A stretch of DNA of 64,000 bases from Metallyticus violacea (GCA_030762175.1 CM060846.1:304702512-304766511); one strand, 5' to 3'; counted from the stretch's first letter, positions 33,269 through 45,234 are shown. Made by a program: numbers and translations. Notes: generated from the letters alone by a model not told the origin.

Positions 33269-34690
33269 AGACAGTAATAGACGTCGGCCGCGTAATGGCA
33301 CGTGATGATTCATGACTCTTTTTGGAAATCAGCCATGTAAGCCGCAAAGAATTTCGAGCTGCCCTCCGGCACTTCAGCGCCAATGGGCCTTTGTGTAGAC
33401 ATTTTCCCCTCCACCTTTACACGAAAGCTGCAGTCTCGGAGGAAACCAGGTATTAGTGAAATGTAGGGAGGGAGGAATTTTTGTTTCTAGAAGCTTATAG
33501 AGTTGCCCCTTGTGCCACGTGGTTGCAAAGGCCTTTTACACGTTCAGCAGCACTGCCACGGCTTTGGCCTTCTCTTGGTATCCCAAGGAAGCCTTTTCCG
33601 TTACTAGCAGTAGCTGCTGTGTGATGGAGTGTCCAATCCGAAAACCAAACTGATGGTCCGGTATACAGGAGAAATGCGGGTTAGTATCAGCAGCTCAAAA
33701 AGTTTTCAGATGGCAGTGAGCAGACTATTGAATTTGTAGCTAAATGGAAAAACTGAATTCTTGCCAGGTTTTAGAATGTATACCACTCTCGCCTCTTTCC
33801 ACACTGAGGGAAATGACATAGGTGAAGGCATGCATTATAAATCCAGCACAGCTTCTAAGGGAAGATGCTGGAGCATGTTAGCCGTGACGCGGTCATGTCC
33901 AGGGGATTTTTTAGGTTTTAGGCCTTGGATAACGAATGCAACCTCTTTCGGGGTTGCGATGGGGATGTGGACGTCATCGTAGGGATCAGGTAGTACCTCC
34001 AGGAAGGCGCCCGCCCTCTCCTCCACGATGTCAGTGAAATTTTCGGCCTGCGGGTCATCCCGGAGTTCGAACTGAGTCTGCAGGTAGTCCGCGAAAGCCT
34101 CGGCTTTCTCGCGGTGGGGGGGTGAAAGAGAGCTTCCCGCGGGTGCCATGGATCGGATGTGCGTATAAAGTTTTGTCTTTACGTAGGCTTTTTATTATCC
34201 GCCATGGATTCCTCTTTAGATGGTCAACCAGTTCATTTTATTTTCCCAGACTTCTTTGTGATGCGCCCTGAGCAGTCTTCCTACCAGGGTTTTGAACCGC
34301 TGGTGAACTGCCCAGATCCTGGGATGAAGGAAGCGCTACCATAGCTTTCGGACTGTGCCCTTAGTTTTTATGAGCTGCCCAATCCATTTGATACGATCAT
34401 GGGGGATGCGGTATGTATTTGCGCGGAACCTCGCTTAGGATTTGGTCGGAGAAAGCTGCAGCCGCAGCCTCGATTGTCTAAGTTGAGTCAATTCGGGGAT
34501 TGGGGTCCACAGTTTGGGCTAGATGCAAGATAATTGCGACCCATTCCACTCTTGATATTGTAGAGCAGGCCAATTTCACGTTTGTGTCCACCATAAATGG
34601 GTCATGGTCGGAATCCAGTTCCTTGAGTCCCAGATGGAATGAAATGATTTTGGTGATCATAAACACTCACTATATTCTCTCCCCGTGAAT
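32556..34690 (-). mobile_element. Jockey-type LINE: end of endonuclease through reverse transcriptase
   Basis: Minus-strand order: endonuclease end with ELDSDHDPF (SDH catalytic block intact, about 34615-34595); linker with KAEAFADYLQTQFE (about 34115-34075); RT entry with ATPKEVAFVIQGLKPKKSPG (about 33965-33910); PDHQFGFRIGHSITQQLL (about 33660-33610); and the C-terminal GDWGEKWRMAISPGKSSALLL (about 33200-33135) with KTNRIHQKCGYIAQSYRS near 32940-32895. The region where the Y-A-D-D catalytic box should be is interrupted by a 30-base T run at 33237-33267. Multiple stops and frame changes are present. The live element would encode an AP-like endonuclease and RT for target-primed reverse transcription. 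5'-truncated and dead. Confidence 0.87.
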
Positions 34691-36244
34691 AACGTTAAGC
34701 GAACCAATGATTTTACTACTAAGTATAGAGCAGTGGAGCTGCAGTTCCCTCCTTCCCGCCACAAATGCTCAGTAGTCCCGCGTAGATGTGTTTACGCTTT
34801 AGGATACAAATATTTGTTTGCGGGTTTCAACGAGAAGTAATATGATACTTTTGTTTCTTACAGGCCAACAATAGCATTTAATAATATATAGAGGTAAAGG
34901 ACACGGAGATTGCTTTTTGCCTCATACGTACTTTTATAGATATTCATATAAAAATAATATTTTAATGTGGATTTGTTTCGCACACAATTATTGTTCCCAC
35001 AACAATACTACGGTGTCGTCGCTTTCACCTGACATTTTAATTCAGCTTTTAAAAATTAGGCTACCTGAAGCATATTTGCAGCTGTGGCTGTGATTCAATT
35101 GCAAATTTTGAAAAAAAAAAAAAAATAAATAAATAAAATAAAAAAAAATAAAATAAAGAGTTTTCAAAAATTTTCTTGAATGACGGAATTTTTATACAGC
35201 GGTTAATAGGTGATGAAAAATAATCGCAAGATTTGATAAAGAGGGTTGTTTTTGTGACAGAATCTATGATGGTCTGTGAATCCATATTATGAATAGTTTA
35301 GGTCATATGTATTATTTTTTGTAAACTTCCCCTGCGTCAAATGGATGGTTCTGAAATATACATTGATGCAGAAAAAGGAACATTACCGTTACAAGGTAAA
35401 TCTAAAGTTGCTGAACTGGGTGAAGTAAAATATTTTGACTGATTTCGTAAATTGAAACTTCTGAATGAAAACAGTATTTGAATTAAGCAAGTTACATAAT
35501 AGTGAAAAATTGGACAATGTATAACAAAAGATTTTCACTTACAATTCCTGAAAATTGCAGAATCCCCCCCCCCTTGTATCAGGGCGCAACACAAATGTGA
35601 AACTTGTGGAAATTATTTGCAAATAGAACCTGTGAAAATATGCTGAGCGTAGAATATAATTACAAGTATTTTTGGTGATGATTTTTACAAGCATCTACTA
35701 AAAAACCAAACTACAACATAGTTCTTCTTTTAAGAATTAATGAAATAGAAATATGTACTATAATTATAGGAACTTTAACTTTTTACATATTAGTTCGAAC
35801 ATTTAACTTGTTTATTTCCAATTTTTGTGATGATGTGCGTTTTATATTTGTACACCTGGTTACCTGCACGTGCACATAATAAAAGTGAGTTATCAAACAC
35901 AGTCACTGATACGGCTGGAATTTATTTGCATATCAGTATGATAATGGCAGGTTGCTGCAGACTGAGTAACGTGGCGTTTTGATGCACAAGCACGCGGGTA
36001 TTTAAGATATTTCTGTTGCCTTCATTCCTCCACCCAATGATTCAGTTTCAGTTTCTCCCTCCTCTTTCTGACACAGTCTCGTACGTTATTGTAATAGTTG
36101 AATTGCTACAGGGTGTATTTAATTTTACTTTGGCCTCAATAATAATAGTAAATTTGATTTTATAGGCGAATGTTAACAATCTCATCTACATGGACTGTTC
36201 AATAATCAATTATCATAATATGTAAGACATCTTATTTTTAATTT
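34691..36244. other. AT-rich non-coding stretch
   Basis: A/T-rich with AAATAAAT-like low complexity at 35110-35160 and a C run at 35565-35575. A GC-richer patch at 35850-36080 is unrecognised. Confidence 0.5.
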
Positions 36245-36661
36245 TGATGATATTTTCAAAGCAGTCCCCATTGGATGTAATGCAGTTTCTGTCAGTCTTC
36301 CAAGATATGCTAGAAATAATTTAACAGGTCTTTCAGGATCTTATCCAGTCTTCGCCACTACTTCTGATGAGGGAAAATGCCTAACACGAAGATGTTTCTT
36401 CAATTTGGGGAAAAAGAAAAAGTTATACGGAATAAATATGAACGATAGAGAGGATGAACAACATGAACAACACTTCGCATTGATTTTTGTGTGGCCATGC
36501 AGCATTCATCTTGTTGAAATGTGGTCAATCACTTGCCTTAAGAGTTTTCAGGATATCTCTCCAATATTGCCCAATTACATTTGTGTGTAGGTATGAAATG
36601 TACCATTTCTTGAATATCGAAAAATGAAGTGAATTTCTAAGCAGAAACAATCATTTTTTGC

Positions 36662-36694
<33 letters not shown>

Positions 36695-37200
36695 TGATAA
36701 TATGCATTTCCATACATAACTTAGCTGTTTACTCTTAGGATCGAAATAATGTAGACAAGTTTCATCAGTAGTGATTTTACCTTTAAAAGAAACTCCTCGT
36801 CCTCCTGTAACATCATCGCAAACTTGCACGCAATAATCTAGGAACCCACCTTGCACGAACACGTGTCATATATTACTTTTCACATACAAGCGCGTGGATT
36901 GCACTCAGAAATTATCAGAATTTCTCAGTGAGTTCATAATGTTATTCGGCGATCTTCTCTGATAATGACAGCTGCTGTGTTTGTTTTCTTCCGTTAAGAC
37001 ACAAGCTGGAGTGTTTCATCCTATTTCCTATGAAATTCATTGCCTCTCCCCTTTAAACATTTTAAAACCACTTCGTGTTGAGCTAGGGGAGAATGAACTC
37101 TCTATTATAAGCCTCCTAATACACTGTATAGATCTTAGATGAAGATTTGTTGAGACGAAAGCAGAATTTTAGAGCAGTTCGTCGCGTGTCATCTCCAGGT
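36245..37200 (-). pseudogene. mariner (DD34D-type) transposase remnant with internal (GT)n tract
   Basis: Minus-strand pieces in mariner order. An N-terminal FCFRLNKSSSKIYTVY (about 37170-37120) has the pattern F-x-L-G-K-S-A-x-E-T. VRARWVPRLL lies at about 36860-36830. The first catalytic block reads TDETCLHYFDPKSKQLSYVWK (about 36770-36710; family G-D-E-T-W-x-x-x-x-D-P). A (GT)n microsatellite at 36663-36691 then breaks the gene. The last part reads PKLKKHLRVRHFPSSE (about 36405-36355; the L-K-x-x-L-R-G-x-x-F segment after the third Asp). Frameshifts, stops and loss of the middle catalytic block make it inactive. Nearly full length overall (~950 bp). Confidence 0.8.
36663..36691. repeat. (GT)n microsatellite inside the mariner remnant
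   Basis: About 14 GT units. Confidence 0.95.
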
Positions 37201-38639
37201 TGTTGTAGGCGGAATTTAACATATCTGAACTAGCACATCTCTCAAAGGCTGAAACTGAAAATGACAATAAAACTAGTCCAGTGGGTACATTGTGCATTAA
37301 GCTAACAAAATTGTAAAGTTAAATTTTAGCGCCAGAAATTATGCTGAAAAAAATTACGACCATTCTTTATTGAACAGTTCTGGAGGCTCTACTTGCGGTA
37401 TATATTTACAACCTGTGTTCTAAAACACTTTAATTACTTCCTAAATTGTATATTGGCTATTTACAGGATGTGCATGCTGTTTGCAACAATGGAGTGCGCA
37501 TCAGAATTATTTTCTTACATCCTATAATTTCTTTCTTTTATGTTTCGGTACCTACAGCATTTAACTTTAAGGATGCCAACTGATATTCATTTGGACATAT
37601 TTAAGTATCCCTTCAGAGTTCAAATCCAACTTTGAGTAGCGTTGAGGCATTCGGTAAAACTGCATTCAAAGTAGGGTCAATTTCAAGCGAATGTCGTGCG
37701 TGTCACATATTTCTAATCGAGTCTCTATTTATAATACAGGAGTATTATAAATATTATAGATTGCGGGTACTCAGGCATTTAAAAATGCATAAAAATGTAG
37801 GCAAAATGCACTTAAATATGTACTATAAGCAGTAGAAGAGGCAACATTATTTACAATGAAAAATCACGAAAACACGAAACTTACCCATTTAATGCTGTTT
37901 ATCATTTGTTGCACATAACTATAAGATGTTTCTTCAAATTATCAACACTAAAATTTTATCGTTTGTCAGATAATGTATTTTTCAGAACAGAAAAAAGAAC
38001 GTTCAAAGTTCACTGTGGCCATTTACAGCAATGATAAACGAGTCCATGTTCACAGAATCTACATTTTCACCACTGAGAATCTTGCCTACACTTTTAATGT
38101 TTCTAGATCTTGGTAGCCAGACATTACTTTGGTGCACTTATTTGTTTTGTTTGTACTTAAATGCCCACTTCTCTTCGCATAGCATTGAATGGTGAAGTGA
38201 AATTTAACTTCAAGACATTTACTAGCAACCGACTTTTCTTCTCATTATTTTTTTAATTAACAACGAGCAGTCGGGCTTAACAAAGGATGCCGCCAAAAAT
38301 TTCTCCATAATGCTTTTAATTGGCTTCTTAGTGAAAATGTGCGACAACCACATAGCTACCACATAAACTTGGAACACAACATTAGCGTATTTCCTTTATA
38401 GAAATCAGTTGCAAAATAACATGTACAACAGTGCACTATTTCTTATTCCCGCCAATGAAGCACCAAACTACAATAGCAGAAAGTTTGCAAAAATAAGAAA
38501 ATATTTATAAAAAGACAGAAATTGGCTGAAAAATAAAATAGGCAGCAAAATACGAAAAAGGCAAAAATGGCAAAAATAAAAGCTTCTCATTATGTTTGAT
38601 ATTTTAGGAGTATAATTTCTGCACGTCGCTTAAGTTCCT
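37201..38639. other. AT-rich non-coding stretch
   Basis: No gene or repeat family recognised. Confidence 0.5.
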
Positions 38640-39215
38640 GATGGTTTCCAATTAAAAAAAGAATTGTCATAAATCCGGGTTCTAGTCATTCTCGTTAGAG
38701 AGAGAGAGAGCGAGTGAGCGCGGCCGTGGCACGGGATCTTGCTCTCGGGCAACAGATCGAGCACTAGCGTAAAACGCTCCCTACAAGATCGGAAGCACAA
38801 ATGGTTTATGAACTTTAATGTAGACTTTGAAAATGTCCTCCTTCCGCTTGCATACAAGTTCATATCGTGAAAATATGTTGTACTCACTCGTCAAAGCCCA
38901 TCAACTGAAATTCTGTTTATTTAATGTTCATTCGAAACCAATTACAATAATCAATCCTCTCTTTGAACTGAATCATTTAGCAAAGCATGAACCCTGTGTA
39001 CTGCATGGTTTTAAATTTAGTGACTTTGCAGTTCTTGTAGAATATGGAGAAAAGTTAGTCTGTTGTGCGAGTTTAGCTACGGATTATTGTGGCAAACACT
39101 CTAGACCGACTCCAATTTCATTCCAATTTTCCTCTGTTAAGACAGTTCGCCTTCGGAAATATGGTTTTCCCAACAGTGTAACTGTGGCTTCATATTTAGT
39201 CTTTGTATAACACTT
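38640..39215 (-). pseudogene. Rosa-type transposase, N-terminal half remnant
   Basis: Minus-strand frames read LTEENWNEIGVGLECLPQ (about 39150-39095), then SVAKLAQQTNFS and LNLKP, the second helix-turn-helix region (pattern K-S-V-A-x-L-A-Q-Q-T-x-x-S). ERIDYCNWF follows (the R-I-x-Y-C-x-W-F linker) and then GFDE near the first catalytic block. An AG/CT-rich tract at 38698-38712 follows. Stops and frame changes interrupt it. A 127-codon plus-strand open frame at 38827-39210 is the antisense shadow of this remnant and is not called as a gene. Confidence 0.68.
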
Positions 39216-39737
39216 TTAAAAGAGGCATTTACAAAAATTTCAATTGAACACGGGTAGAATTGTTTTTAATGCAATTTTTACAAAGAAAAATTCATTCATT
39301 CAAAGTAAAATGCCAAACCATTTTAAACACCTGTATCACCACTAGAATGCGGTGTATGTCACAAGTTCTGGGCGATCCTAAGATTACAGATGTTTTAAAT
39401 AGTAATTAACGCCCGTTTTAAATACTAAGGCGCCACAGGCGCAGGATTACGGACGACTTCATTGTCTAGGAGTGTAAGGAAGAACTCGTAAAGGGATTAT
39501 CGGTCAATGCAGTTGCGGTCCATTAGAATGCATAAGTCTTATATGCGGCAGCTATATATTTGAATGACTCTGTATGTATATTGCAACCATAATAGGGAAA
39601 ATGCCACAAATATACACCAACACATCCTTATCACCTACGAGTAGCTGGATCAAGGTATTGCATTACACGCAGACGAAAAAGTAAAATCTATCAAGCGCTG
39701 AAAATAATACTGCAACATAGAAGTAATTAACATATTC
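39216..39737. other. Non-coding stretch
   Basis: Nothing recognised. Confidence 0.45.
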
Positions 39738-39801
<64 letters not shown>

Positions 39802-39812
39802 CAATAATAATA
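39738..39812. repeat. (AAT)n microsatellite
   Basis: About 20 near-perfect AAT units, then an AAC/AAT mix. Confidence 0.97.
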
Positions 39813-40117
39813 GGCATAATAAAATAAAATAAAGAAAATTAAAATATGTACGTGGATCTAACATTACACTGATGGTCTGTACAATATCGCTGATATAACT
39901 CAACATACGGAAAATACATAACGCAGATCGAGCTTACTGGTTATGTGAACTTAAAACATTAAGCTTCAAGAGTTGGACCATCTTCTGCTCTTAAGGTGTA
40001 CATCTAGTAACAAGGAGGAAAGCTTCAGTTTAGAAGTCTTAACTTTGAACATAAATTTTAGAAAAATATTTATAGTGCAAAATATATGTTGCTTGCTATT
40101 TTAGGAAAAACAATTAT

Positions 40118-40118
<1 letters not shown>

Positions 40119-40172
<54 letters not shown>
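40119..40172. repeat. (CA)n microsatellite
   Basis: A short CGCG start then more than 20 CA units. Confidence 0.97.
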
Positions 40173-40173
<1 letters not shown>

Positions 40174-40991
40174 TAGAACGTTTGTCTAAGAATTAAAGGC
40201 ATGCATTAGCGATTACTTTTCATTTTACTAATTAATGATATAAGTATGTGTAATGATGCCGTTGGAAAAAGTATTAAATGGCTTTTGAACAACGACAAAC
40301 TCATTATATCCCAAATATAATGAACATAAATCTTGCTATTTAAAGAAACATACATATAGAGCCCATATCAATTTGAAACCCCGGAACTGAATATTTGCTT
40401 ATTTAATTGCCTACTTTTTGAATTTCGTTAACACAAGCTCAGAATTTCAAGATTTAGTAAAAAATTCAAATCTAACGCTACACACAACTATCAGTAAGGT
40501 GGATTTAGGCATAATAACGAAAATTATCAACACAATGTAAGGCGCTCAGATGCTAAATGTTTGCTTTCTGGCTGGGCAGTACTGGGTCGATTTTCTGTAT
40601 AAGGTTGGTTCATTGAATCTCCCTTCACCTAAAAAGGTGAGCGCCTGGTGGCTTTTGGCACTTTGATATAATTTGTACAATTATTAATTCTGTACGTCAT
40701 TCCATTGACGTGAGATAAGACATGAAGAATAATATGAATGAGGGCCAGTCATTTAAAACTGAACATACGTGGTAGTAGAAATGTGATCCTGGTGGATTTT
40801 CTCTCATGCGTGTTTTTCTTTTCTTTTTTTTTTTCTTTTTTTTTTTAAGGGGAAGAGGGATTAAAACGTCTATTCAAAGGTAAACGATTCACAACGGACA
40901 GTTCAACAATGGTTTCAATGGCAGCCCAGAAACTTTTATTCATACAAAGGCATTTGATAATTTATAACTAGCATTTGCTTATGAGTGTTTA

Positions 40992-41097
40992 AAAAGAAAG
41001 AAAGAAAGAAGAAAGAAAGAAAGAAAGAAAAAAGAAAGAAAGAAAGAAAGAAGAAAAAGAAAGAAAAAGAAAAAGAAAGAAAAAGAAAAGAAAAAAT
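40992..41097. repeat. (AAAG)n microsatellite
   Basis: About 100 bp of AAAG/AAG/AAAAG units; the open minus-strand reading across it is an artefact. Confidence 0.95.
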
Positions 41098-42699
41098 TAA
41101 CAAACTTTCAGCGTATCGTTTCACAGTGTGATGTCTAAACGGATACAATGACTACGTCTAGCTGAAACAAGGTTATTGTGTATTCAATTTTTAAATGATC
41201 GAACGTCATATTTACTTACTATTTTTTTCCTTGTGAAAGTTTTGCTATTAAAATGAGGTTAATGAGAACGTGAGATTTGATATAAAATGTACCACATTTT
41301 TTAGAAAGAATTAATTTCTAATTATGTGAATATTTAATGTAATTTGGTTGTCCTTATACTCGATATTTATTACCTCTCTGAACTGTAGGTTCATTTTTTT
41401 CCACCTGAAAGAGAGCATTTATCCTCTCGTCGCTTATATTTAAATTCACTAACGGATTTTGCTATAATTCAATGCAGTATTATTATCGCAAAATTGTATG
41501 ATATCTAATAGGGAACACTGTACATTTCAAAATGGTTTTAATGTAATATTTATATTATTCTGCTCTTTTAGTAAATTTTATTTCATATATTTATTATTTT
41601 AATATTTATAGCTACGAAAGATTCATGCAAAAATTGGCATCATATAATAATTAATATCACTAGGAACAGACACCTGCTAATTAAGCTAAATTTTTTGACA
41701 TGTTTGAACTGGAAACAAGTTTCAGAAGGCCCTGGTATTACCAATTTTTATTGTTAGTGTAGTTTTTTTACCTCAGTGCTGATAACTAAGAAATGTTGCT
41801 ATCCTATAAATGTTGAATCACCGCGCTAATATATTTATTCATAGTTCCTTTAAATTACAAACAAAATAATAAATAGGTTAAAGACAGTTTAAATAAAGCC
41901 ATAACACCCTGTTTATTTAAAAATATTGAAAGGTGTAATATTATTCTTCAAATATGTGATTTTGCATCACGACTGCCAGATGGACATCACAGGTGTTTAT
42001 AAGTTATTAATAATATATAGTATATACTTTAATTATTCACTTATTCGTAATATAACAGTTTAATATCACTTTGCATGCATATTCTCTATAAATTAATTGT
42101 AAACTATTCCTTTTAGTTTTGTTTCTGTTATAAAAACTTTGATGTCACTGCATTAATCAACACTTCAACCGTTTTCTATAAAACAAATCAGCTATACTTC
42201 CTTTAACACTGCAAAAACTTCTCTGCAAATTTAAGAATGAATTATCTCTAGTGCTAGATAATTAAAAATTGCTTAAATGAACTGACATAAAAAAGCAGAT
42301 GCAGGAAACAAAGGGATCTACGGTGCTAATACCTCAAATGCATAATATTAAACAATGCTACTACTCCATCACAAAGTAATGACAATTCAGTTCTATGCCA
42401 GCAAATTGAAGATCAAAGAAAAAGCATGACTGAGAAAACCTACAATGCAAACGCCTCTACTGCAAATTATATAGGTATGTTTATGTGTAAAAAGCAACAA
42501 AACACAACGTCAGGTGTGATGTGACAAAATGTACAGTTCACTAATGCTTCTTAAACCATTAGCATGCATTGCCACTCTACTAAAAAATCTGATTGATACA
42601 TGCAAAAGGGTTAATAACTCCTTATATAAAAGAAAAATAAAAACAAAGTAACAATATTAACAATGTAACAAATTAACAGTAATTATGGAAGCTGTAAAA
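41098..42699. other. AT-rich non-coding stretch
   Basis: No gene or repeat family recognised. The gaps at 39813-40118 and 40173-40991 likewise hold only AT-rich DNA and a T-rich patch at 40818-40846. Confidence 0.5.
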
Positions 42700-43446
42700 G
42701 GATAAAACACTGAAATAAAGTCACACTTGAAATCGCTATATTTCGAACTCGTGGAGTTCTATACCAAGAAGACAAGTGAAGGTGATAAAAGTAAATATTG
42801 AGTATCGAAGGTAACGTTATGCATGGAAACAGATGAAAATAGAAATGAGAGTGTGAGGGTAAAAAATTAATACGTAAGATTTAAACCAGGTGGTATACTC
42901 GCTTTATGTAAAAATATGGCTGCCATTTCTCTATCTCTGAGTAAACTTTCAGAGCGTTGTATAGGTAACGCATCAATAAGTGTTAGATTAAAGGTATCAT
43001 AAAAATCCTCACAGTGAGATAAGGCATGTTGGGCAACCTGCAAGGGAGATTTGGTTTTAACAGAACGTCTATGATTGTTCATACGTAGCGAAACAACAGT
43101 AGAAGTTAAAACAATATAAAATGCTTTGCAAAGCTTACAACATAAAATATATATGACATTCTTAGAAGAACAGGTTGCAAATGAAGAAATGTTAAATTTT
43201 CTGGATAAATTACGGCTGCGGAATGAATGGCACGGCATAATTAGCGCACAGGTTTTACATTTAGGGCGTTGGCAAGGTTATGAGCCAGCAAAGGGACGTG
43301 GTAAATTCGGAGGAGATAGGTTTCGGCGAAATATACTTTTAAGGTTAGGGGTGTTCTAAAATTAGGGCGGGGTACAAGAAGACAAGTGAAGGTAATAAAA
43401 ATAAATATTGAGTATCGAAGGTAGCGTTATGCATGGAAACAGATGC
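42700..43446 (-). mobile_element. Penelope-like element fragment 3: GIY-YIG end flanked by direct repeats
   Basis: Minus-strand coding 43359-42867. It reads NLKSIFRRNLSPP, then PCQRPKCKTCALI (the Cys-pair block before the nuclease), then KNVIYILCCKLCKAFYIVLTS, where the YIG triplet has become YIV. RMNNHRRSVKTKSPLQVAQH, LLRDREMAAIFLHK and IPPGLNLTY follow. An in-frame stop lies just before the Cys block. A ~75-bp sequence (AAGAAGACAAGTGAAGG ... GCATGGAAACAGATG) occurs at 42764-42836 and again at 43372-43446, on either side of the coding part. The tail hairpin GAACTC-GTG-GAGTTC adjoins TTTC (GAAA in element sense) at 42741-42759. RT is absent; a dead copy. Confidence 0.85.
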
Positions 43447-43459
43447 TTAATATTCACTT

Positions 43460-43562
43460 TGTACCCCCACCAACACCACCATCTCCAACCTCTTCACCCC
43501 CCAACATCAGCACCACAACCAATCCGCAAACACTAACCTCCCACCACCCCCACCCCCTTTTG
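43460..43562. repeat. C-rich low-complexity tract
   Basis: CCACC/CAACC-rich DNA, unlike the AT-rich surroundings; no gene. Confidence 0.8.
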
Positions 43563-43919
43563 ATATCATTAGCATTATCAATTTAATTACCGGAAAAGGG
43601 ATATATGCTATTGAGGTCCAATTAGAAATAACAGAATTGCTTTAATTGTTCTAAACCGCATATCTTTTGAAATAAGTAGACTTTTAAATGGTGGCAATGT
43701 AGACAATGTTTCTAACACTGTGCAAAGAGTATGGGTTGCTTGCAATGTCTCTGTACTAAAAGTATGTAGTAAACAAACCAATATGTTTCCTGATCTAGTC
43801 GGCTGTACTCTGTCGGTGTCAAACGGGAATAGTACAGGCATAAGTTTCATTCGTATATGTCACTGCACCAAGAAATGTACAAGAATGACTCGTTGCATTC
43901 TGTAGTTTTGCACTTCAGA

Positions 43920-44640
43920 GTTGCAAGATAATAACGCATTGCCAAATAATATTTATTTACGGATGAAGTTTCGTTCACAAATCATGGTGATGTGAATTTG
44001 AGTAACATGCACTACTGGTCCGTGCAGAATCTCGAAGCTTCGCGAGCTTGTCCATCAACGACAATAGAATGTCAATGTTTGGTGCGGTATCATTGACAAC
44101 CGCATTTTTTAAACGGTGTTCAATTCCCGTTTTTACTATCGAGACACCATAGGCTGTTCAGCCGCATAACAGGTCTCTATTTTTATCAGGGAACGTTAAA
44201 CAGACCGCGATACGCAACATTTCTACAAGACACTCTACCCCCTTTTTGGAGCACCTGGGATTGGAAACAATCTTTCAATGTGTTTCCAGCATGATGGGTG
44301 CCCCGCACACTTCGCACATGTTCCCACAGAAGTTGTAAATACAAAGTTTCCAAATCGGTGGATAGGACGGGGTGGTCCTGTTAGATGGCCAGCTCAATCC
44401 CCCGATTTGACTCTATTAGACTACTTTCTCTGGGTTTCAGTGAAATATACAGTTACCAGAACTCCCAATGACACTAGACAATATGAAACATAGTATTACC
44501 GAGGCGTGTGCGGCAACATCTGTAGAAACACTACAATTCGTGCAATCGCATGTCTACTGTCTCCACAAGTGTATTGATGCAAATGGTGGTTACTTTGAAC
44601 ATCCGCTGAACCGACATAGTGCATATAATTTACAAACATG
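43920..44640 (+). pseudogene. Rosa-type (DD41D spacing) transposase, catalytic domain
   Basis: The best-preserved DDE domain in the window. First Asp in LFTDEVSFTNHGDVN (about 43953-43998), then MHYWSVQNLEASR. Second Asp in CVFQHDGCPAHF (codon 44293). The run NRWIGRGGPVRWPAQSPDLT leads to LLDYFLWVSVKY (third Asp codon at 44419). There are 41 residues between the second and third Asp, the spacing of the rosa (DD41D) mariner group. The C-terminus reads KCIDANGGYFEHPL. A frame change and stops lie near 44100-44200 and one stop at about 44491. It lacks the N-terminal helix-turn-helix. All three catalytic Asp codons survive, although the frame does not. Confidence 0.82.
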
Positions 44641-44878
44641 AAGTTTCTTTGCGCTAGAGATGACTAGTAATTTTGTTTAGGGAAGTAAAACCAATTCTGT
44701 CATCACCAATTGTACCTTTGCTTTTCAGTTCGCTAGAAAAATAAAAAAGCATACACGTTCCATTTTAAAAAAATGTAAGTTTGGGGTTGAAAGCGATATT
44801 TTTTTAATATTCTGGATTGAGCATACACTCCCATTGTGTGAGTTTTGACATGGGTACAGTTCTGCGCAACTTCATTTT

Positions 44879-45112
44879 TTGCAGGTAGCTGTTATTTCAA
44901 CAGGCGGTGGACTATGATGATACACGTGACAAAATAACAACTTAGTAAAGGATTTGTTGTTTAAGAAAAGATGATTTCCTGGCCTTACTTTAGGGTACGT
45001 CCCCATTTGTGAGGACTGAAAAAAAAAACCCCGTCAAAGTGCATCTATACTTATGCCACAAAATAATACAACTACTAAGGCATGGGTTTGTTGAAATAAC
45101 AGCTACCTGCAA
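44879..45112. mobile_element. 234-bp MITE-like element with perfect 24-bp terminal inverted repeats
   Basis: The left terminus TTGCAGGTAGCTGTTATTTC... (44879-44902) and the right terminus (45089-45112) are exact reverse complements over 24 bases. The interior has no coding capacity. It holds a direct subrepeat ACAAAATAA (near 44928 and 45058) followed by similar CAACT-TAGTAAGG-like sequence. This fits a non-autonomous DNA transposon. No clear target-site duplication was seen in the T-rich and A-rich flanks. It lies 240 bp after the rosa-type copy, but sequence linking the two was not identified. Confidence 0.8.
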
Positions 45113-45187
45113 TTATATTACTTGTTTAATAACTACTAGATAAAAATATCCATAAAATGATACTACATTACGTGTACACCTTTCAAA

Positions 45188-45190
<3 letters not shown>

Positions 45191-45231
<41 letters not shown>
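45191..45231. repeat. 41-base A homopolymer
   Basis: Uninterrupted A run; possible LINE/SINE tail, but no element was recognised upstream. Confidence 0.97.

Positions 45232-45234
<3 letters not shown>

Noticed and set aside
40936..41148. Ser/Phe-rich minus-strand frame resembling a membrane protein
   Set aside because: Translation of an (AAAG)n microsatellite.
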